This document shows, piece after piece, positions 12,401-24,870 of a stretch of DNA of 64,000 bases. A program made the translations under genes and the position numbers. Position 1 is the first letter of the stretch. Every line of letters starts with the position of its first letter. Origin of the DNA: Rhyzopertha dominica (taxonomy: Eukaryota > Arthropoda > Insecta > Coleoptera > Bostrichidae); contig QCXZ01000001.1 in the NCBI GenBank assembly GCA_025024175.1, forward strand, positions 11,904,001 to 11,968,000. The letters run 5' to 3'. The notes beneath the pieces are model-generated. The model was given only the letters and a program-made list of their open reading frames with translations. It did no database searches and had not been told where the DNA came from.

Positions 12401-15205
12401 GGTTTACTATATCTTTAATCAGTTTATCCGCATAAAATTGACAATTTATCATAAACAAAATATGCGAGGTAGCAAACAATGACGAAAAAACGTTTCTATA
12501 GTGGTAGTACTTGTAATTTACAGTTCAGTGACGGTTAGGCGCACTTATTAGCTACTCTTGCCTGTGGGGTTACCAGCGGCGGAGATTCAGGGCATTAAAC
12601 AACCAACAACATCAAACTGCGGTCAGCAAGAAACGTATGCAGCTCTAACTGCAGGTCCGTCCCAGGCACACAGCCTTCAGCCCACAAATGGAAAATGCAG
12701 ATCTCTTGTAAGCCCCAGTGTCCTTCTGATTCAAGATGAAATTTCGCTTATATAGTAATGAACGCCAAAACACAAAAAAACCCTAAAATTACATCACAAT
12801 CTTTCTAAATATGATCGAGCGGAAAACAAACGAATCCTTACCTCTGCCAAAACTGGAAAAGGGTTTAAAAAAATCCAACTGATTACGAGTGGCAACCACG
12901 TGATGTGGACTCAGCAAATCTTTATCCCTCAGCGAGGTAGGTGAAATTTACAATCGAATCTCCACAATCAATGCCAGGAAAACTATTAATAAATTCACCC
13001 AAAGGTATTCGTGCAGTTTAATTCCAATAATTGGTCGACTAGCAAAACTTCCAAAAACTAACAAATTCCACTATCAGCGTCGGAACTAGCACAATTACTT
13101 TTGCTGTTGCCACAATGAAAATCAGATCACAAATCTCAAGTCGAAAAATCGAGAACGAATAAACAGCATCTTATCGGCGGCAGTTCTTGCCGCGCTCGCC
13201 AAAAAAAAGTTTCAAAGAAGAGCATTCCAAAGCAGAGCAAGCAGTATCGGAAAAATACAATAGATACCAGCAATTGTCGGGACCATAAATCAAGAATATT
13301 AATTGAAAATAAATGACCGTAACAAAGAATACCTGATCTTCAATAAGCTCAACGTGTTGGATAAAATAAAATATTAAAAAAACTGTGGGTCTGCGTAATT
13401 TTGAGGATAAGTACGTCTGATGCATCGCAGAAAAGCTTATGACGTTTCTTTCTTATTTAAAAAAAAACGCATTATACTTGATCGTTTAATAATTGTGCCA
13501 ATTGCGTCTTTTATGTCATAAACCGCAACGATATCTGACTCTTTAGAATGTTTCTCACAAATAGCAAGAGTTTTGTGTAACCATTAGGTTAGGATATGCA
13601 TCACAAACTTTCAAACTTTTATCTTTCCCTGTAGCAATTATCAATTGTTTCGTAGTGCAATCTGAAATTTTGCACTTATTAGGCATAATTATTGAATAAA
13701 AATTACAATATAAAGAATTATTTTCCCTTACTGAAGTAGGTACCTACATCTAGCACAAGGCTGTACTTCTACCGCTATTATAGTAGCTAATTGCACCGCT
13801 AGACGGCATTGGCTGTACGTAGGAATGAACTCCAAAACAAAAGATCCCACGTGTCCACGCCAAAACTGCACTTTTTATGTCAAAGTGCATCATTTTACTG
13901 GACTACACAAATAGAGCATTACGGATTCTTGAAGGAGATAATTATTATTCGTGTGTAAATCGTTTCACTAACATAAAATGTTGTTAGTTTTATACTATGA
14001 AACTGTCTACTTTCTAACCAATCTATGTATATGATTAATAAAAATAAATTTTTTTAAATACTGTTTACCACAAATGCACCTTTTGAATGATCAGCGAAAA
14101 TTTTTCGTCCCAAAACCACAAAAGCGTAGACGTAAAAAGAAAGAACGAAGGTATATTTCCATTCAATTTAAATCAGACGAGAACCCAAGCTCACTCCGGA
14201 GAGATTAAACAGTATTGAGAATTACCGTTTTCTGTAATTTTATTTGGCCGGACTCGGCCCGTGCTTCGCGCACTTAAGCCAATTGAAGCGCATCCGCGTG
14301 TGCCAAGTTAACCGATAAATTCTCTCTTTAACGGAAGTTATTCGAGTTCGCAGTACATTCGAAACGTTTTCCCCTTTGAGACGTGGACGCTTTCCAATAA
14401 AAGTATCCACTCGCATGGGGGGCTAGCGCGGCCAGCTAAAAACAGATAATCGAATCGGAAATCCTGCAGGAAGAACAATGCCATTGGTAATTGACTTTGG
14501 GGAAGGGCAGGGGATACACAATGCTCGATCGATGTTCGGCAACGTCAAAGAAGGAGGCTGACGTACGTGAATCCGCTATTGTAACGACGTTGCGTCCGGA
14601 TTCGACGCCGAAAATCCCTCATTTGTGAGGATAACCCGTGGTCAAAGGGCTCGTTGCAGCGTAACGAATGGTAGGGGCGCAGGAAAATTAAACCGTACAG
14701 CACAAATAACAACGGCTCCTGGAATGGACCTAACCACGATATAATTCTGTATGAAACGTACCCGTACGACTTGCACAAACCTATTCCTACAAAGGAAGCT
14801 GCAAAACTTAAACATTTAAATTATTTTGCTGATGTTTGTACGCCAAAATAACTGGAAAAATATATACATATATAAACATATACATATACAATGTGAGGAT
14901 GGTTAAGGTAGAATTTAAAGTTTGTGAGTCCAATTTAATGCAACCTCTGGATTTTAAAAAGTTTATGGCATACTAGATATTCCTCAATGAAGTAAAATTT
15001 AATACGATTATTTAAAGAATAGGGTCATTTTTCTGTTTTATTCTGTTTCAATCTAGTTAGCAATGGATGAATGAAATATATTAGTTCTGAGTTTACAAAA
15101 CAAGAGATTTCAAAAGCTTTTGATAAACTGATTGAATTTTATTTGTGGTACGAAGTACTATTAAGTATTTAGACAAGTTCAAAAACTAAAATAAGAACTA
15201 ATTAC
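9401..15205. other. Long noncoding stretch
   Basis: No gene, terminal repeat or transposase remnant was recognised. A non-repetitive, G+C-richer block at about 14150-14760 could be conserved noncoding DNA. A TATACA-type simple-sequence run lies at 14861-14890. Confidence 0.35.
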
Positions 15206-15219
15206 AAAGAATGTTTAAA

Positions 15220-16175
15220 AAGACCGAGTTTATTATAAATGCACTGTTTCAAATTAGATCCGCCTATCGATTGCCATGAAAGCTTCTTCAACGGCTTCTG
15301 TGAGACCTTTCACCCTTGCATTACTTCGGGAATAAACTAGGTTTTTAATTGTTATCCATGTAAAAAAAAACTAAAACTAAAAGATCGGGGGATCGAGGAG
15401 GCAATGGGACTGGTTCGTTTCTCCCAATCCATGAGTTGATGAAAACTTAATTTAAATAATTTCGCACTTCCCTCATGTTATCAGGGGGTGCTTCGTCTTA
15501 TTGAAACCATTGAAGTATTGCTCGAGTCTCTAAATTAAGTCCATTCAACATATCTTGGAAATCGGTCTGGAGGAAATTGAGATAACATACAGCAGTTAAA
15601 GACCCATCAAAAATATACGGACCAAGAATTGTTGACACTATGATGCCGCATACCATATTAAACCCGAATTTCAATTAAGGCTTTCGCTGTTCAACACATT
15701 GAGTATTTTTTTTGTATTGGTTGGTTATTGGTATATATTGAACATAGCCCAGTTTGTGAATCGAGTTTCATCACTCCAAAAAACTTAACGAAAATTGTGG
15801 ACAGGCATTACACACATTCTTAAGCCATCTGCAGAGTTCTATACGTCTTTCAGAGTCACCAGCACGCAAGTAGTTTGTGACAAAAATAATATGTATGGAT
15901 AAAATGAGTTCTTTTTAACGCTCTTAAACAGTAAGCTGCAATGTTCCCGTGCCTGCCGCAACTTGCCTTGTTGGTTTTGAAATACGCAAGCTAACACATT
16001 TGTTTCTGCAACTTCATTTATTTGATTTGAACTGTCCCTTGATTTATTGAAGCAGCCTAAATTCCCAAATTATCATACAATCTCTTAGATGTAGGCGGCG
16101 ATCAAGGTACCGTTCAAAGTATTCTGGTACAGCTTCGGCAGCGTTTAAATTCGACCGTGTTTTAAAAATTCATTA
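15220..16175 (-). pseudogene. Fossil DDE transposase (Tc1/mariner superfamily, arthropod type)
   Basis: This is a strongly decayed minus-strand transposase. Reading down from about 16150 in mixed frames it shows PEYFERYLDRRL, then RAGDSERRIELCRWL, then ILGPYIFDGSLTAVCYLNFL and QTDFQDMLNGLNLETRA. The second catalytic motif follows as DEAPPDNMREVRNYLN (family form QQDGAPPHN..VR.YLN), then SWIGR and P.PLPPRSPDL (family form WIGRGGP..WPPRSPDLTPLDFFLW). The tail runs to about 15225. Stops and frameshifts occur throughout. The order of motifs and near full length (about 950 bp) support an old, almost complete copy. Terminal inverted repeats were not resolved. This lineage differs from the mariners in the window. 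Confidence 0.75.
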
Positions 16176-16189
16176 AAAATACTAATTCT

Positions 16190-17147
16190 CAGACTAAATG
16201 TTTACAGTATAAAGGATTAACGTATTGCCATTTTCATCTATTTGTTTTTATTTGTTTATGGCTAACTACGTTAAAATGAGAATAAAGTAAAAAAAAATAT
16301 TTTAATAATCTTGTTTTATTTCGCTTAAAAGGCATGGCCAGCCAATATTTAAAAAAAGGTAAGTTTATGTCATATCTTAAAAAGACAGCTTTTCCACAAC
16401 TTTTGTATGTAAAATAACATATTGCCATTTTTTTGTTATAAACATTTTCAAAAATCCGAGAGATGCATTTTAGGTTCACAAAACTGCAAATCTTTTATCA
16501 TCTAACCTTCCTTCTATATCCCCTAGTATCCGAGATGCCATGAGGTCTCGGAAAGCACCTATCATATAACTGAGGATTGTATACTGTTTGTCCAAACGGA
16601 GACATTGAGACAATTGCATGAGAAATCGTTCACCTAAAGCTATAAGTTGACAGAATAATAGGTTTCTTGTGATTTTTCTGGCTGGTGATAGGTCAATATA
16701 ATTGTGTAGTAATCTTGAGTGGATTTGGATTGTATATCAAGACACGCCAGTGATGTTTTGATTACTAATTGATAACCGACGTTTCGATCAATATGTGATC
16801 TCTATTTCTTACTATATATATGCAGAGGATTATGATGAAGAATGGGAGCTTTATAATGTACTGGGATACTGATAATAGAACAGTCCTTACGGGCAATACA
16901 GCACGGGCTAATCGACCATAATTGGAGAATAAGAGCAAAATAAACATATTTAATTAACATAACAGTATCCAATGCGAAGAATATTCAGGAAACAATATGA
17001 AGTCAAAGTTACCAAGCACGCTAATATAACATACCAATAGAGTGGTCGTTCTCCCACTGGTGATATCCTCTACTGTTCTCTCTCTCTGCAAATTTAATAT
17101 TTAAACAATTAACAATGGTAACCTATAGCTCTTCATGGTGTTTTATA
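16190..17147. other. Noncoding DNA
   Basis: I see nothing recognisable in this AT-rich stretch. Confidence 0.35.
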
Positions 17148-17149
17148 TA

Positions 17150-17822
17150 CAGAGTTTCTATAAATGATTCATGACAAGGAGGAGATGTGTTGCTAGAACA
17201 AATAAAAAATTATTTGAAGAGAAATTAAAAAAAAATAATGACGGAACGCAAATGGTGTGGTTTAGTAGTTTTATAAAAAATCAGTGTTACACATAAAACC
17301 AGCTGCAAAGCCATGATAATTATATCATCAGCCTGAATTAAAGAATGATGTTTTAATAATTTCAATTAAATTAAAAATCTTTGTTTTTTATTTCGTTGAA
17401 TGAACGTGGTACAATATCCACACCATAAAGTACATATTATGCTTCCCTATCAAAGCCACAGAATAAAAATGTTTGCGGTACACTTCCGCATAAATACAGG
17501 GTTTCTTTAAAAAATGATTTCTGAATTCTTTGTGCCGCCTTTTTGTAACCGCTGCCAAGCTACAATATGCACGACGATAGTAGTTGAAGGTTGCAGATCA
17601 ATGGCACACCACAGCTCCAAAATGTGAGCTTTATGCAACCTTAAAGTGAATTATCTCACAAAACACTACAGAATATGTTGAAAACACACATTCCCAGGCG
17701 TTTTCTCATATTCAAATATATCAAGTAATTTAATAATCAACAGATAACATCCGTGACTTTCCTGATTTAATCGATAATTTCCATAAGCGCCCTGGATGCA
17801 TGAATCATTTATAGAAACCCTG
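17150..17822. mobile_element. MITE-A copies (nested or composite)
   Basis: The left boundary is TA (17148-17149) followed by CAGAGTTTCTATAAATGATT. The right boundary reads on the minus strand CAGGGTTTCTATAAATGATT, followed by TA at 17823-17824. A second left end, CAGGGTTTCTTTAAAAAATG, starts at 17499 and leads into the family body (TTCTGAATTCTTTGTGCCGC), with the usual distal part of the inverted repeat deleted. So 17499-17822 is one MITE-A copy (about 324 bp), and 17150-17498 carries an extra solo left end plus AT-rich DNA of unknown origin. The TA duplication and inverted ends fit a non-autonomous Tc1/mariner-type element. Confidence 0.8.
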
Positions 17823-17824
17823 TA

Positions 17825-20690
17825 GGTAGTAGGCATAAGTCAGCACAACTGACAGGAGGTAGTCGGAAAGTAAAAATACGATAAAAAGGTGCTACCTTCT
17901 AACAGTATATAGATCTAGGCTATGCGCTCTTTTTGTCATAAACTGTGTATGTAGGTACGTTCGAATGCATTTTTTAAGCTGCAGTTTTGTAGATAATTGT
18001 CTACTTAGGTAATATGCCGACTTGGATTCCTTGACTACTCTAATAATTGTATTTAATTCTTTTTGAGTAATTGTATATTCGTGCTAACTTTTATATCCAT
18101 GTTCAAAAATAGACCTGCTTCACGCAAATTCCTAACCCGCAAGCTTTGTACTTCGTAATAATTCATCCATTTGACATAAACTACCAACTACCACGTGATA
18201 AATTATTCGAAGCGTTTCACCCACTTTAGTATGAGGGTGGCTTTCAAAACATTGCAAAAAAATAGAATTTCATTTTACGTCACCGTATTGATCGGTCGCT
18301 CGGTAAACATACCTACTTCTGCGTTCAGGTTAAAATCCGAAGCAATAATTCCTGAAGGGTCATGGGCGTATCGATGTATTTGTGGGATAGGTGCTAGCTA
18401 CGTACTATAAAACTCAAATCCCTGTAATTTCGCATCATTTGGTGTTAACTGCTTAATATGATTTGGATAAGTCATAATAATTAGATCTTTCGATATTTTG
18501 AATGTGATAAAGTTGAGTAGTTGAACTTTAGAGTTTAGACTGATGTGAAATAAGACATGCATTCCTGATTGTTTTCAGCACTTGGTAAATTTGTAACTAC
18601 CTATGTGCGTAATTAGTTTTATGGTTTCTAAGCAAAAATTCTAAATTTCTGGAATTAGAATTGAAATCTGAGCAATTATTAATACGTTCAGTCATTTTGT
18701 TTATAAGTTCGGTTAACTCAAATAATTTCCTACAAATCTATTTATCTGCTATTTGTGTAAGTTTTCTATTACTCAGCAACTTTTCTTAGCTGCTAACTCA
18801 TATGAAAACTATATAGTTTATGCCTAAATAAATATAGTATTACTTCAATTTGACAAAATTCTAATCTAAGTTCTTTCGTTTTCAAGACTACTTGCACAAA
18901 CCCCTTCGAATATTGATGAGGTGTTGAAATTTTCATTTTGTCCACTAATGAATCATCTTTAGTGCGTCTAGCAGTTCATAAAATAAATGTTATCTAACTC
19001 CACATTTATAAAAACCTTTTTCAATTCGTCTCTTTTCTGTATTTTCCATTTTAAGTGTTGCTCAGAAGAAAACAAATTAATGTAGAAAGTTATGCGCTAG
19101 TAATTCCACCATAAAATTTAAACAACTGTAGTTGTGAAGTCTAAGAATCATTAAGACAAAATGCGGTTCTCGAAGTATACTTGATCACTGAAATTGCTAT
19201 GACTCCGATGTATTCTGGACATTCGGAAGACATTCTCAGTACCTGTTAGATATTGGTAATACATACTAATATTCCTTATCAACACCTAGAGAAATTTCTA
19301 AATGGTGTTGCCCTTATGCGCTAAAAAAGTGCACAAGCCGCAATGCGTTATAATATCTATATTTGTATATTTCTATTCGTCGTATTATATACACTCAAGT
19401 ATAGGATACATGATAGGGCAAAACAAAAGTTCTTGTAAGAAATAGTAGCCTTTTGTCAGCAGAAACTTATAAAATAAAGTCACTGCCCCTTAGGTGTTGC
19501 TCCATATTATTGATATTAATCCAAAATACAGTTGGCTGTCAAATAGATTCTTGTAACATGCAATGAATAGAGACAGCAAACTAGAAATGTTCACTTTTTA
19601 TAAAGGCAATTTGCAACCTGTCAATTATGAACGGCAAATAAGGGATAATCTGACTTTATTGTATTTCATTAATTTATATTTGAAATATTGTCGCACCCTG
19701 GGGTTTAGGGTGCGGGCTGTTTGAATATGTCAGACACATGCAATCGAAAGCTTATATCAAATCGCAAAACGACACACCTACGTAACGGGCGTCCAAAAAA
19801 ACTGATTTAAGCAAGGCACGGTCTCCCCTTTCTGAGCCTGTCGCCTATTGTGTAAATTTGACGTTTGGTCCTTTAAACATAATCATCGCTTATTGCACTA
19901 AAAATAATACATTACTCTTTTACGTTCACGACGACAAAGATATTTTATGTTTTATTACCTACATTTTGTGTACGATGCGTGGTTGATTGAATAGGTTGTT
20001 AACCAACTATAATTGTAGCAGTATACTTCCAAAAATCTTCCTTAATACAGGAGTAATAGCAATAATAGTCCTGAAATGATTGGGAACTTTGGGAAACCGG
20101 TTGAGCTTTAGTTAAAAAATATGAAATAAGACAAAAGACAACTCTTGAAATTCAATGTGGGCATCAGCGTAGAAGAAGAAAGATAGGAATATGACACTAA
20201 GCAAGCATATGCTGAGCGTGTTACAAAAAAACGAACGGCCGCCATTTTAATGGTGTCTGACAAGATGGGTCAACCACAGCTGATTTTGCTCGACATTCTA
20301 CAATATTGATATGTTTTTCCCAAACAAAAGCAGTGGTGTTTTTTCCTTGTCTAGTTGCATTTTCTTGGATATCACTTGAAACTTTATTCGTTTACAAAAC
20401 ATTTTAAGCTATTTTCTAAGATATCGCTAAAATGATTATTAGTCACCTGCACTAATACGTAGGTACATCCCGAGAAATATTTTATTTGTTTATGGGTAGA
20501 TTTGTTAAAGTAAAAATTGAAAATTCTGTACAAACTTACAGTCACAGTTACTGAATCGAACGGTGAATTTTATACACGATTTAGATATTGATGTTTATTT
20601 TGTGGAGTCCTTTTGTATTAATTATTCTTATTGTATTTATTTGTAGGTTCTGGCTCCTGTTTTTATTAAATTAAAGACACTTTTATCTAA
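17825..20690. other. Noncoding DNA
   Basis: No gene was recognised. A perfect 8-bp-arm hairpin, CGCACCCT / AGGGTGCG, lies at 19692-19714. Confidence 0.35.
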
Positions 20691-20697
20691 TAATATA

Positions 20698-20731
20698 ACG
20701 TTTCGGCCTATAATTTAGGTCTTTTATCGAA
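20698..20731 (-). ncRNA. Hammerhead-like remnant (Penelope-type end)
   Basis: The minus strand reads GACCTA, a short loop, TAGGCC, then GAAACGTTATA. This is a helix-II-like hairpin immediately followed by the GAAAC of a hammerhead core. The expected CUGAUGA half is degenerate (TCGATAAA). Penelope-like elements are known to carry hammerhead motifs in their terminal repeats, and PLE coding fragments occur elsewhere in this window. Catalysis is unlikely; the assignment is inference. Confidence 0.35.
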
Positions 20732-20738
20732 TATTTTT

Positions 20739-20761
20739 ATTGTAGATTGACAATCTACAAT
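20739..20761. repeat. Perfect short palindrome
   Basis: ATTGTAGATTG and its exact reverse complement are separated by one base. The palindrome lies 8 bp from the hammerhead-like remnant and could be part of the same decayed element end. Confidence 0.8.
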
Positions 20762-20879
20762 TCAGAGTAGATACTATACAGCACCTTTGTTCACAATCCT
20801 TTATTTACCTGAAATTCTGATGACTAGGTTTCTAACTTTGACCGTATTTTTATTTCCTCTAAACAAATTTTTTATGGCG

Positions 20880-21925
20880 TTGATGTAAATTCTCTTTATT
20901 TGGTGATTTTCCATCGCCGACCATAATGTCGATATGCTTTCTGTAAATCTATGTAGATACGATGGGTTTATGTGCTAAGCTTTTATTTGGCTATTACTGA
21001 TGATATTATCAGTACATGACCTACCCTCCCAGAAGCTGCTTTGATCTTCAGATTCATACATCTCATGTTCAACTCTATTTTTCACAATTTTGCCATATAT
21101 GCATACAATGGAACTTAAGACGATGTTTCCTCAATAGCTAGTGCATTCTGTTCGAACACCATTTTTTTTAATATTGCTGATAATAGCTTCCTTAAAATGC
21201 GCTGGTATTTGTTGTCCAGAAATGCATAAGTTAAACAATTTAGAGAAAAGTTGAAAGAGAATTGTAAGTGTAGCTTTTATTAGCTCGATAGGCATTGCTC
21301 CAGGACCCGGATCTTTTCCGTTTTTACACGACATAACTACTTTTTGAACCTTCTCAGGTGTTATATTGTTGGTTGTTGAGGACACCTGTTATACACCTTT
21401 AAATTTTTACAACATATTTTCTTAACACCTTTTTCATTTATTAAGTGGTATGAGTTGCATTTTTACATAAATATTCTCATTTGATGTATAGTTTTTAATT
21501 GCTTTCCATGCTTTTCTCGACTTTGTGTTGCCCATGTAATTGCTAATTTCCTCGCACTTCTGTTCCCAGGTTTCATTTTTTGCTTTAATTATGTCCTTTT
21601 TTACTTCCCTACTTATCCTTATACATAATATTTTTCGTCTTCTGGGTCGTATGTTCTGGTCATTTCTGATAGACACTCTTCTTTTCCATATTGTTTCTAT
21701 ATTGTTATTCTACCAATATGTTTTATTTCTGAATATTGTTTCCTCAACTTCTAGACTTTTATATGAAGCTTCATGTATTGCTTTTCCTATTTTGGTGTAC
21801 AATCTTTCAATTGTAGTTTGCTCAATGTGCCTTAATTTCTCACTTAGTTTTAGTTTATATAAAATATGTCAAAGGTATATTATCTTGACCAGTACTAGCG
21901 ATTTGGTTCGTATTTGTTGACCACG
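20880..21925 (-). pseudogene. Non-LTR retrotransposon reverse transcriptase fragment
   Basis: This is a minus-strand LINE-like ORF2 remnant. About 21850-21440 holds the linker upstream of RT (RREVKKDIIKAK-like and WEQKCEEISNYMGNTKSRKA, then WKAIKNY). Around 21320 comes the RT start, NGKDPGPGAMPIELIKA (family form NGKAPGPDGIP.ELIKA). It is followed by PAHFKEAIISNIKKNGVRTE (family W.eAII.PI.KKGDRT.CsNYRG), then KIYGKIVKNRVEHEMYESED, SFWEGRSCTDNII, and the first catalytic box YIDLQKAY near 20920. Downstream RT motifs are absent, as are the 5' endonuclease and the 3' end. Stops at 21130 and 21395 and frameshifts show it is dead. Confidence 0.88.
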
Positions 21926-22683
21926 TAGGGCTCAATTTTAGGTTGCACATAAAACGAAGAAAACAAATTCCCTTTTGGCACTAAACAACAATTCCGTATT
22001 TATACCGTATCCTACGCCCATGCTGGCAGGAAACACGGAGAAGCAGGAAGCAAGTAATCTCCAGTGGGCGGTAATACTGCCGCCACTGTTCCGGCGCTTA
22101 AAACCAAAGGACCCGTGTTTTATTAAAGGTGGGTAACGATCAGTCGGCCATAAAAAGTCAGAGGTGACTTGATGTATTGATTTGCCATTAGTGGCTAAAC
22201 AACACCGTCGAAACGGTTATATCGCAGACCAGGATATCGAACTCCGCCCTCCAGAGAAAGTAGGCAATGTCTCAGACGATTTAACTCAAAAGCGCGATTC
22301 GCCCTCCTGTACGCATCGAGCTGAACGTTATGATGTGTCTGTGTGGGAGCGATGGTATTATCAAATGGGGCAAAAAGAGGTTTATTACGCCATTTATATT
22401 AGGGTATAATGACGACAACTGCCAAAAAATGTTTCCTTTAAACTATTATAATTTTCGCCCTTATTACATTTCTACCTGCATGGTGCACGGAGAATGTCGC
22501 AAATTGATTCCGCATTATGGCATCTCTTACCGCGTATTTTGAGACACCTCAAGGACACCTACATAATATATTTTTAAGTATACTTTCGTCGTATATGTTT
22601 ACACAATTAGTGTGAGTTTAATATAGATTTATTATACATTCCGTATTTCCAAGAGTAACAAAGAGATCCTGGTAGCTTGAGGT
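21926..22683. other. Noncoding DNA
   Basis: No gene or element was recognised. Open frames of 70-75 codons here lack any visible domain. Confidence 0.35.
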
Positions 22684-22805
22684 GACCAACCGTCCGGATT
22701 TAGCCCGGACAGGTTTGTATTTTTGTTTATGAGTCCGCATTCAATATGGCATCCGGATTTGTCCGGATTTTCAAAATTTTGTTTGGATTTGTCCGGTTTT
22801 TTAGA
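22684..22805. repeat. Short interspersed TCCGGA repeats
   Basis: The motif TCCGGATTT, or its relatives TCCGGTTT and CCCGGACA, recurs about six times at 10-40 bp spacing (for example GTCCGGATTT, ATCCGGATTTGTCCGGATTT, GGATTTGTCCGG). It looks like the repetitive terminal or subterminal zone of a DNA transposon, but no partner end was found. Confidence 0.55.
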
Positions 22806-23439
22806 GTTTGGCGAAAAAGTGCGCAAAATATGTGAACAACATGGTATTTTATTTTTTCATTGTTGTCAGTCTTCTCATGTTTCAAGCTTCATGGAGTCAG
22901 GCGTTGCTAACTTTATAGTTTCATCTGTCACATTAATGTTAGCCACGGACATCTCATCTATTATGTAGATAGCTAATTGTTAGGGCATGCGCAAGAAAAT
23001 ATTGTAACGACCCGTAAGTCGCCATATTGCTCGTTCGTAGGGCAGCGAGTCTGCGCAGTAACTCCCTGGTTTGACAAAGTGAATGGCGATTGGTGAGATG
23101 TGCGGCAGGTCCTGTTGTTTGTTGTGACGTCATGACGTTTCTGTATTATAATCTTTACTGCACATGCGTCTGACCCTATCTGTCCGAGAATCATTTATCA
23201 CAAAATCTTATTAAAAACTTCTAGTTATTTAGCGCGCAATTGCGTAGCCGGCAAGTTAATGCCTGGCCATTCCTCTTTACTCTTTACTTTATCCCATATT
23301 ACAAATAGCACCATGGAGACGTACGGATTTTTTGGTTTGGAAAGTTGGTCACCTTATGGTAGCTGTATCTTTGATATACCCGTAAATTTGACTTGGACAT
23401 GTCAATACGTTAAATACGTTATAGAAAAGTTAACTTTGA
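22806..23439. other. Noncoding DNA
   Basis: I see nothing recognisable between the TCCGGA repeats and the dispersed repeat. Confidence 0.35.
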
Positions 23440-23632
23440 GCTAAATGAATATGACAAAGATTAATCATTCAAAGTAATGTTATTCGACTGGACCCATTTT
23501 TCGCTGGGTTTTCCCAATGGACTCAAACGCTCATTGAGCAGTCAGCAATATGGTTCTCTGTACTTACCGTCCGTACCAACCTGTGTCGCAGTTCGTATAG
23601 CCTCCACTAGATAACTAAATGACTGGGCCTAT
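23440..23632 (+). repeat. Dispersed repeat R1, copy 1
   Basis: The core reads TTAATCATTCAAAGTAATGT, then TTTTTCGCTGGG, then TCCCAATGGACTCAAACGC. Related copies in the same orientation lie at 41725-41935 and 51930-52125. The family has no coding potential that I can see. This copy abuts a MITE-B. Confidence 0.7.
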
Positions 23633-23922
23633 GTTAAAGTCCCTAGATAGATAAAGTACCGCAATTGTCCATTTTAGAGCAAAATATTAGCAAGAGATGG
23701 GAGACCGAACCAAACCAATCAAATTTAACATTAACGATTATAAAACTGTCAGATATAAAGTTCTGATGCATAAAATGCGATGACAATTACCTAGTGAAAA
23801 GTCAAACAACACTGCATTAGAGCCTAATATCTGCCAGTCCTTTAATCCTTAGGTCAGGTTTGATAGTTTGGTTTCCTCTCCCATCTATTGCGGTACTTTA
23901 TCTATCTAGGTACTTTAGCCTA
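23633..23922 (-). mobile_element. MITE-B complete copy
   Basis: An approximately 290-bp element with inverted ends. The left end (with GTTAAAGTCC before it) contains CTAGATAGATAAAGTACCGC. The right end is its reverse complement, GCGGTACTTTATCTATCTAG, then GTACTTTAGCC. The body is shared with 37660-37985 and in part with 33760-33880, which lie in the opposite orientation. No coding region is present, and the superfamily is unassigned. Confidence 0.8.
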
Positions 23923-24685
23923 TATATTAGCGATTTGCACAAAATGGCCCCCAACCTGCAACGTAAAAGCATAAGCCGTTTTTAAAAGGAAGGTGTTTAT
24001 ATTACCACCATAGCATGTCCATAAGCGTAAGTTTCCGTAAGTACAGCCCAGAGCGAAATATAACAGAATTGGTTTAAACCAGTTGGCATCAGTAGTAGAA
24101 TCTACATTTCGCTTTTTGCTGCTAGTACGTGTATTTGAAAGTTTTTCTTTTTCCTTTCCGGGTAATTTTAGGTGTCGACGCAGCCCAGATTATTTGGAAC
24201 TAACTATTTTATGACGGGCAATGTTTTCCATACATGTACTGTGTTTTGTTGCAGCTCCTTTCTTCATAGTCTTCCAACTAGAGCATTTTGGCCTTGCCCT
24301 GAACTATACTGCAGTTTAGGTATATATCATGTTTTATACATTTCTCCGTTTCTTACTGTTAATCAACGTCACACTTTCTCATGTTTTATTATGACGGTGT
24401 GATTGTTAGAACAATGCATATGACCACCATGCGAAGAGAAGCAGGCCACAGCATGGAACTTATGAAGTTTTTTGAAAAATCCAAAAAACTATGTTATGCC
24501 AGTCCGATTTTTTGGGTATTTCACGCTACAATTCAGATCACTCACTTGGTGTACAATGTTTNAAAGTATTTAGGAAAAAAAATTTTTGGTGCGATTACGA
24601 GATACAGTTGACAAGTTCCACAATATACTCTGTTCCCTTAGAACTACAACATGACACAACTTACTACATGTAGCGTTAAAATATA
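23923..24685. other. Noncoding DNA
   Basis: No element was recognised. One ambiguous base lies at 24562. Confidence 0.35.
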
Positions 24686-24770
24686 TGTCTGTACCGCAAC
24701 CAACTACAAACAGATCTGTTTCGCTATTATTACAGCTCGTTAGTGTAGTTTAGATCTAGTGCATGCAGCA
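24686..24770 (-). repeat. MITE-C copy
   Basis: The reverse strand carries AGTTGGTTGCGGTACAGACA and, further left, the CTAGATCTAAACTACACTAA segment. These match the 58976-59086 copy (CTAGACCTAAACTGCAGTGA and AGTTGGTTGCGGTGCAGACA). Confidence 0.6.
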
Positions 24771-24821
24771 TTCAATAGAACTGGTTTTACCTACATATAT
24801 ATCAGTTTATTTAACGAACTC

Positions 24822-24850
24822 CTGACGATGACCTAACAAGCCGAAACGTA
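24822..24850 (+). ncRNA. Hammerhead-like core (Penelope-type end)
   Basis: The sequence reads CTGACGA, then TGACCTAACAAGCC (an imperfect helix II), then GAAACGTATA. CTGANGA ... GAAAC is the hammerhead core order. Helix I and III partners were not established. The helix-II loop and GAAACGT context resemble the minus-strand motif at 20698-20731, suggesting two ends of one element family, most likely Penelope-like. Catalytic activity is doubtful. Confidence 0.4.
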
Positions 24851-24870
24851 TATAGAGGAAGTGAAGTTAT

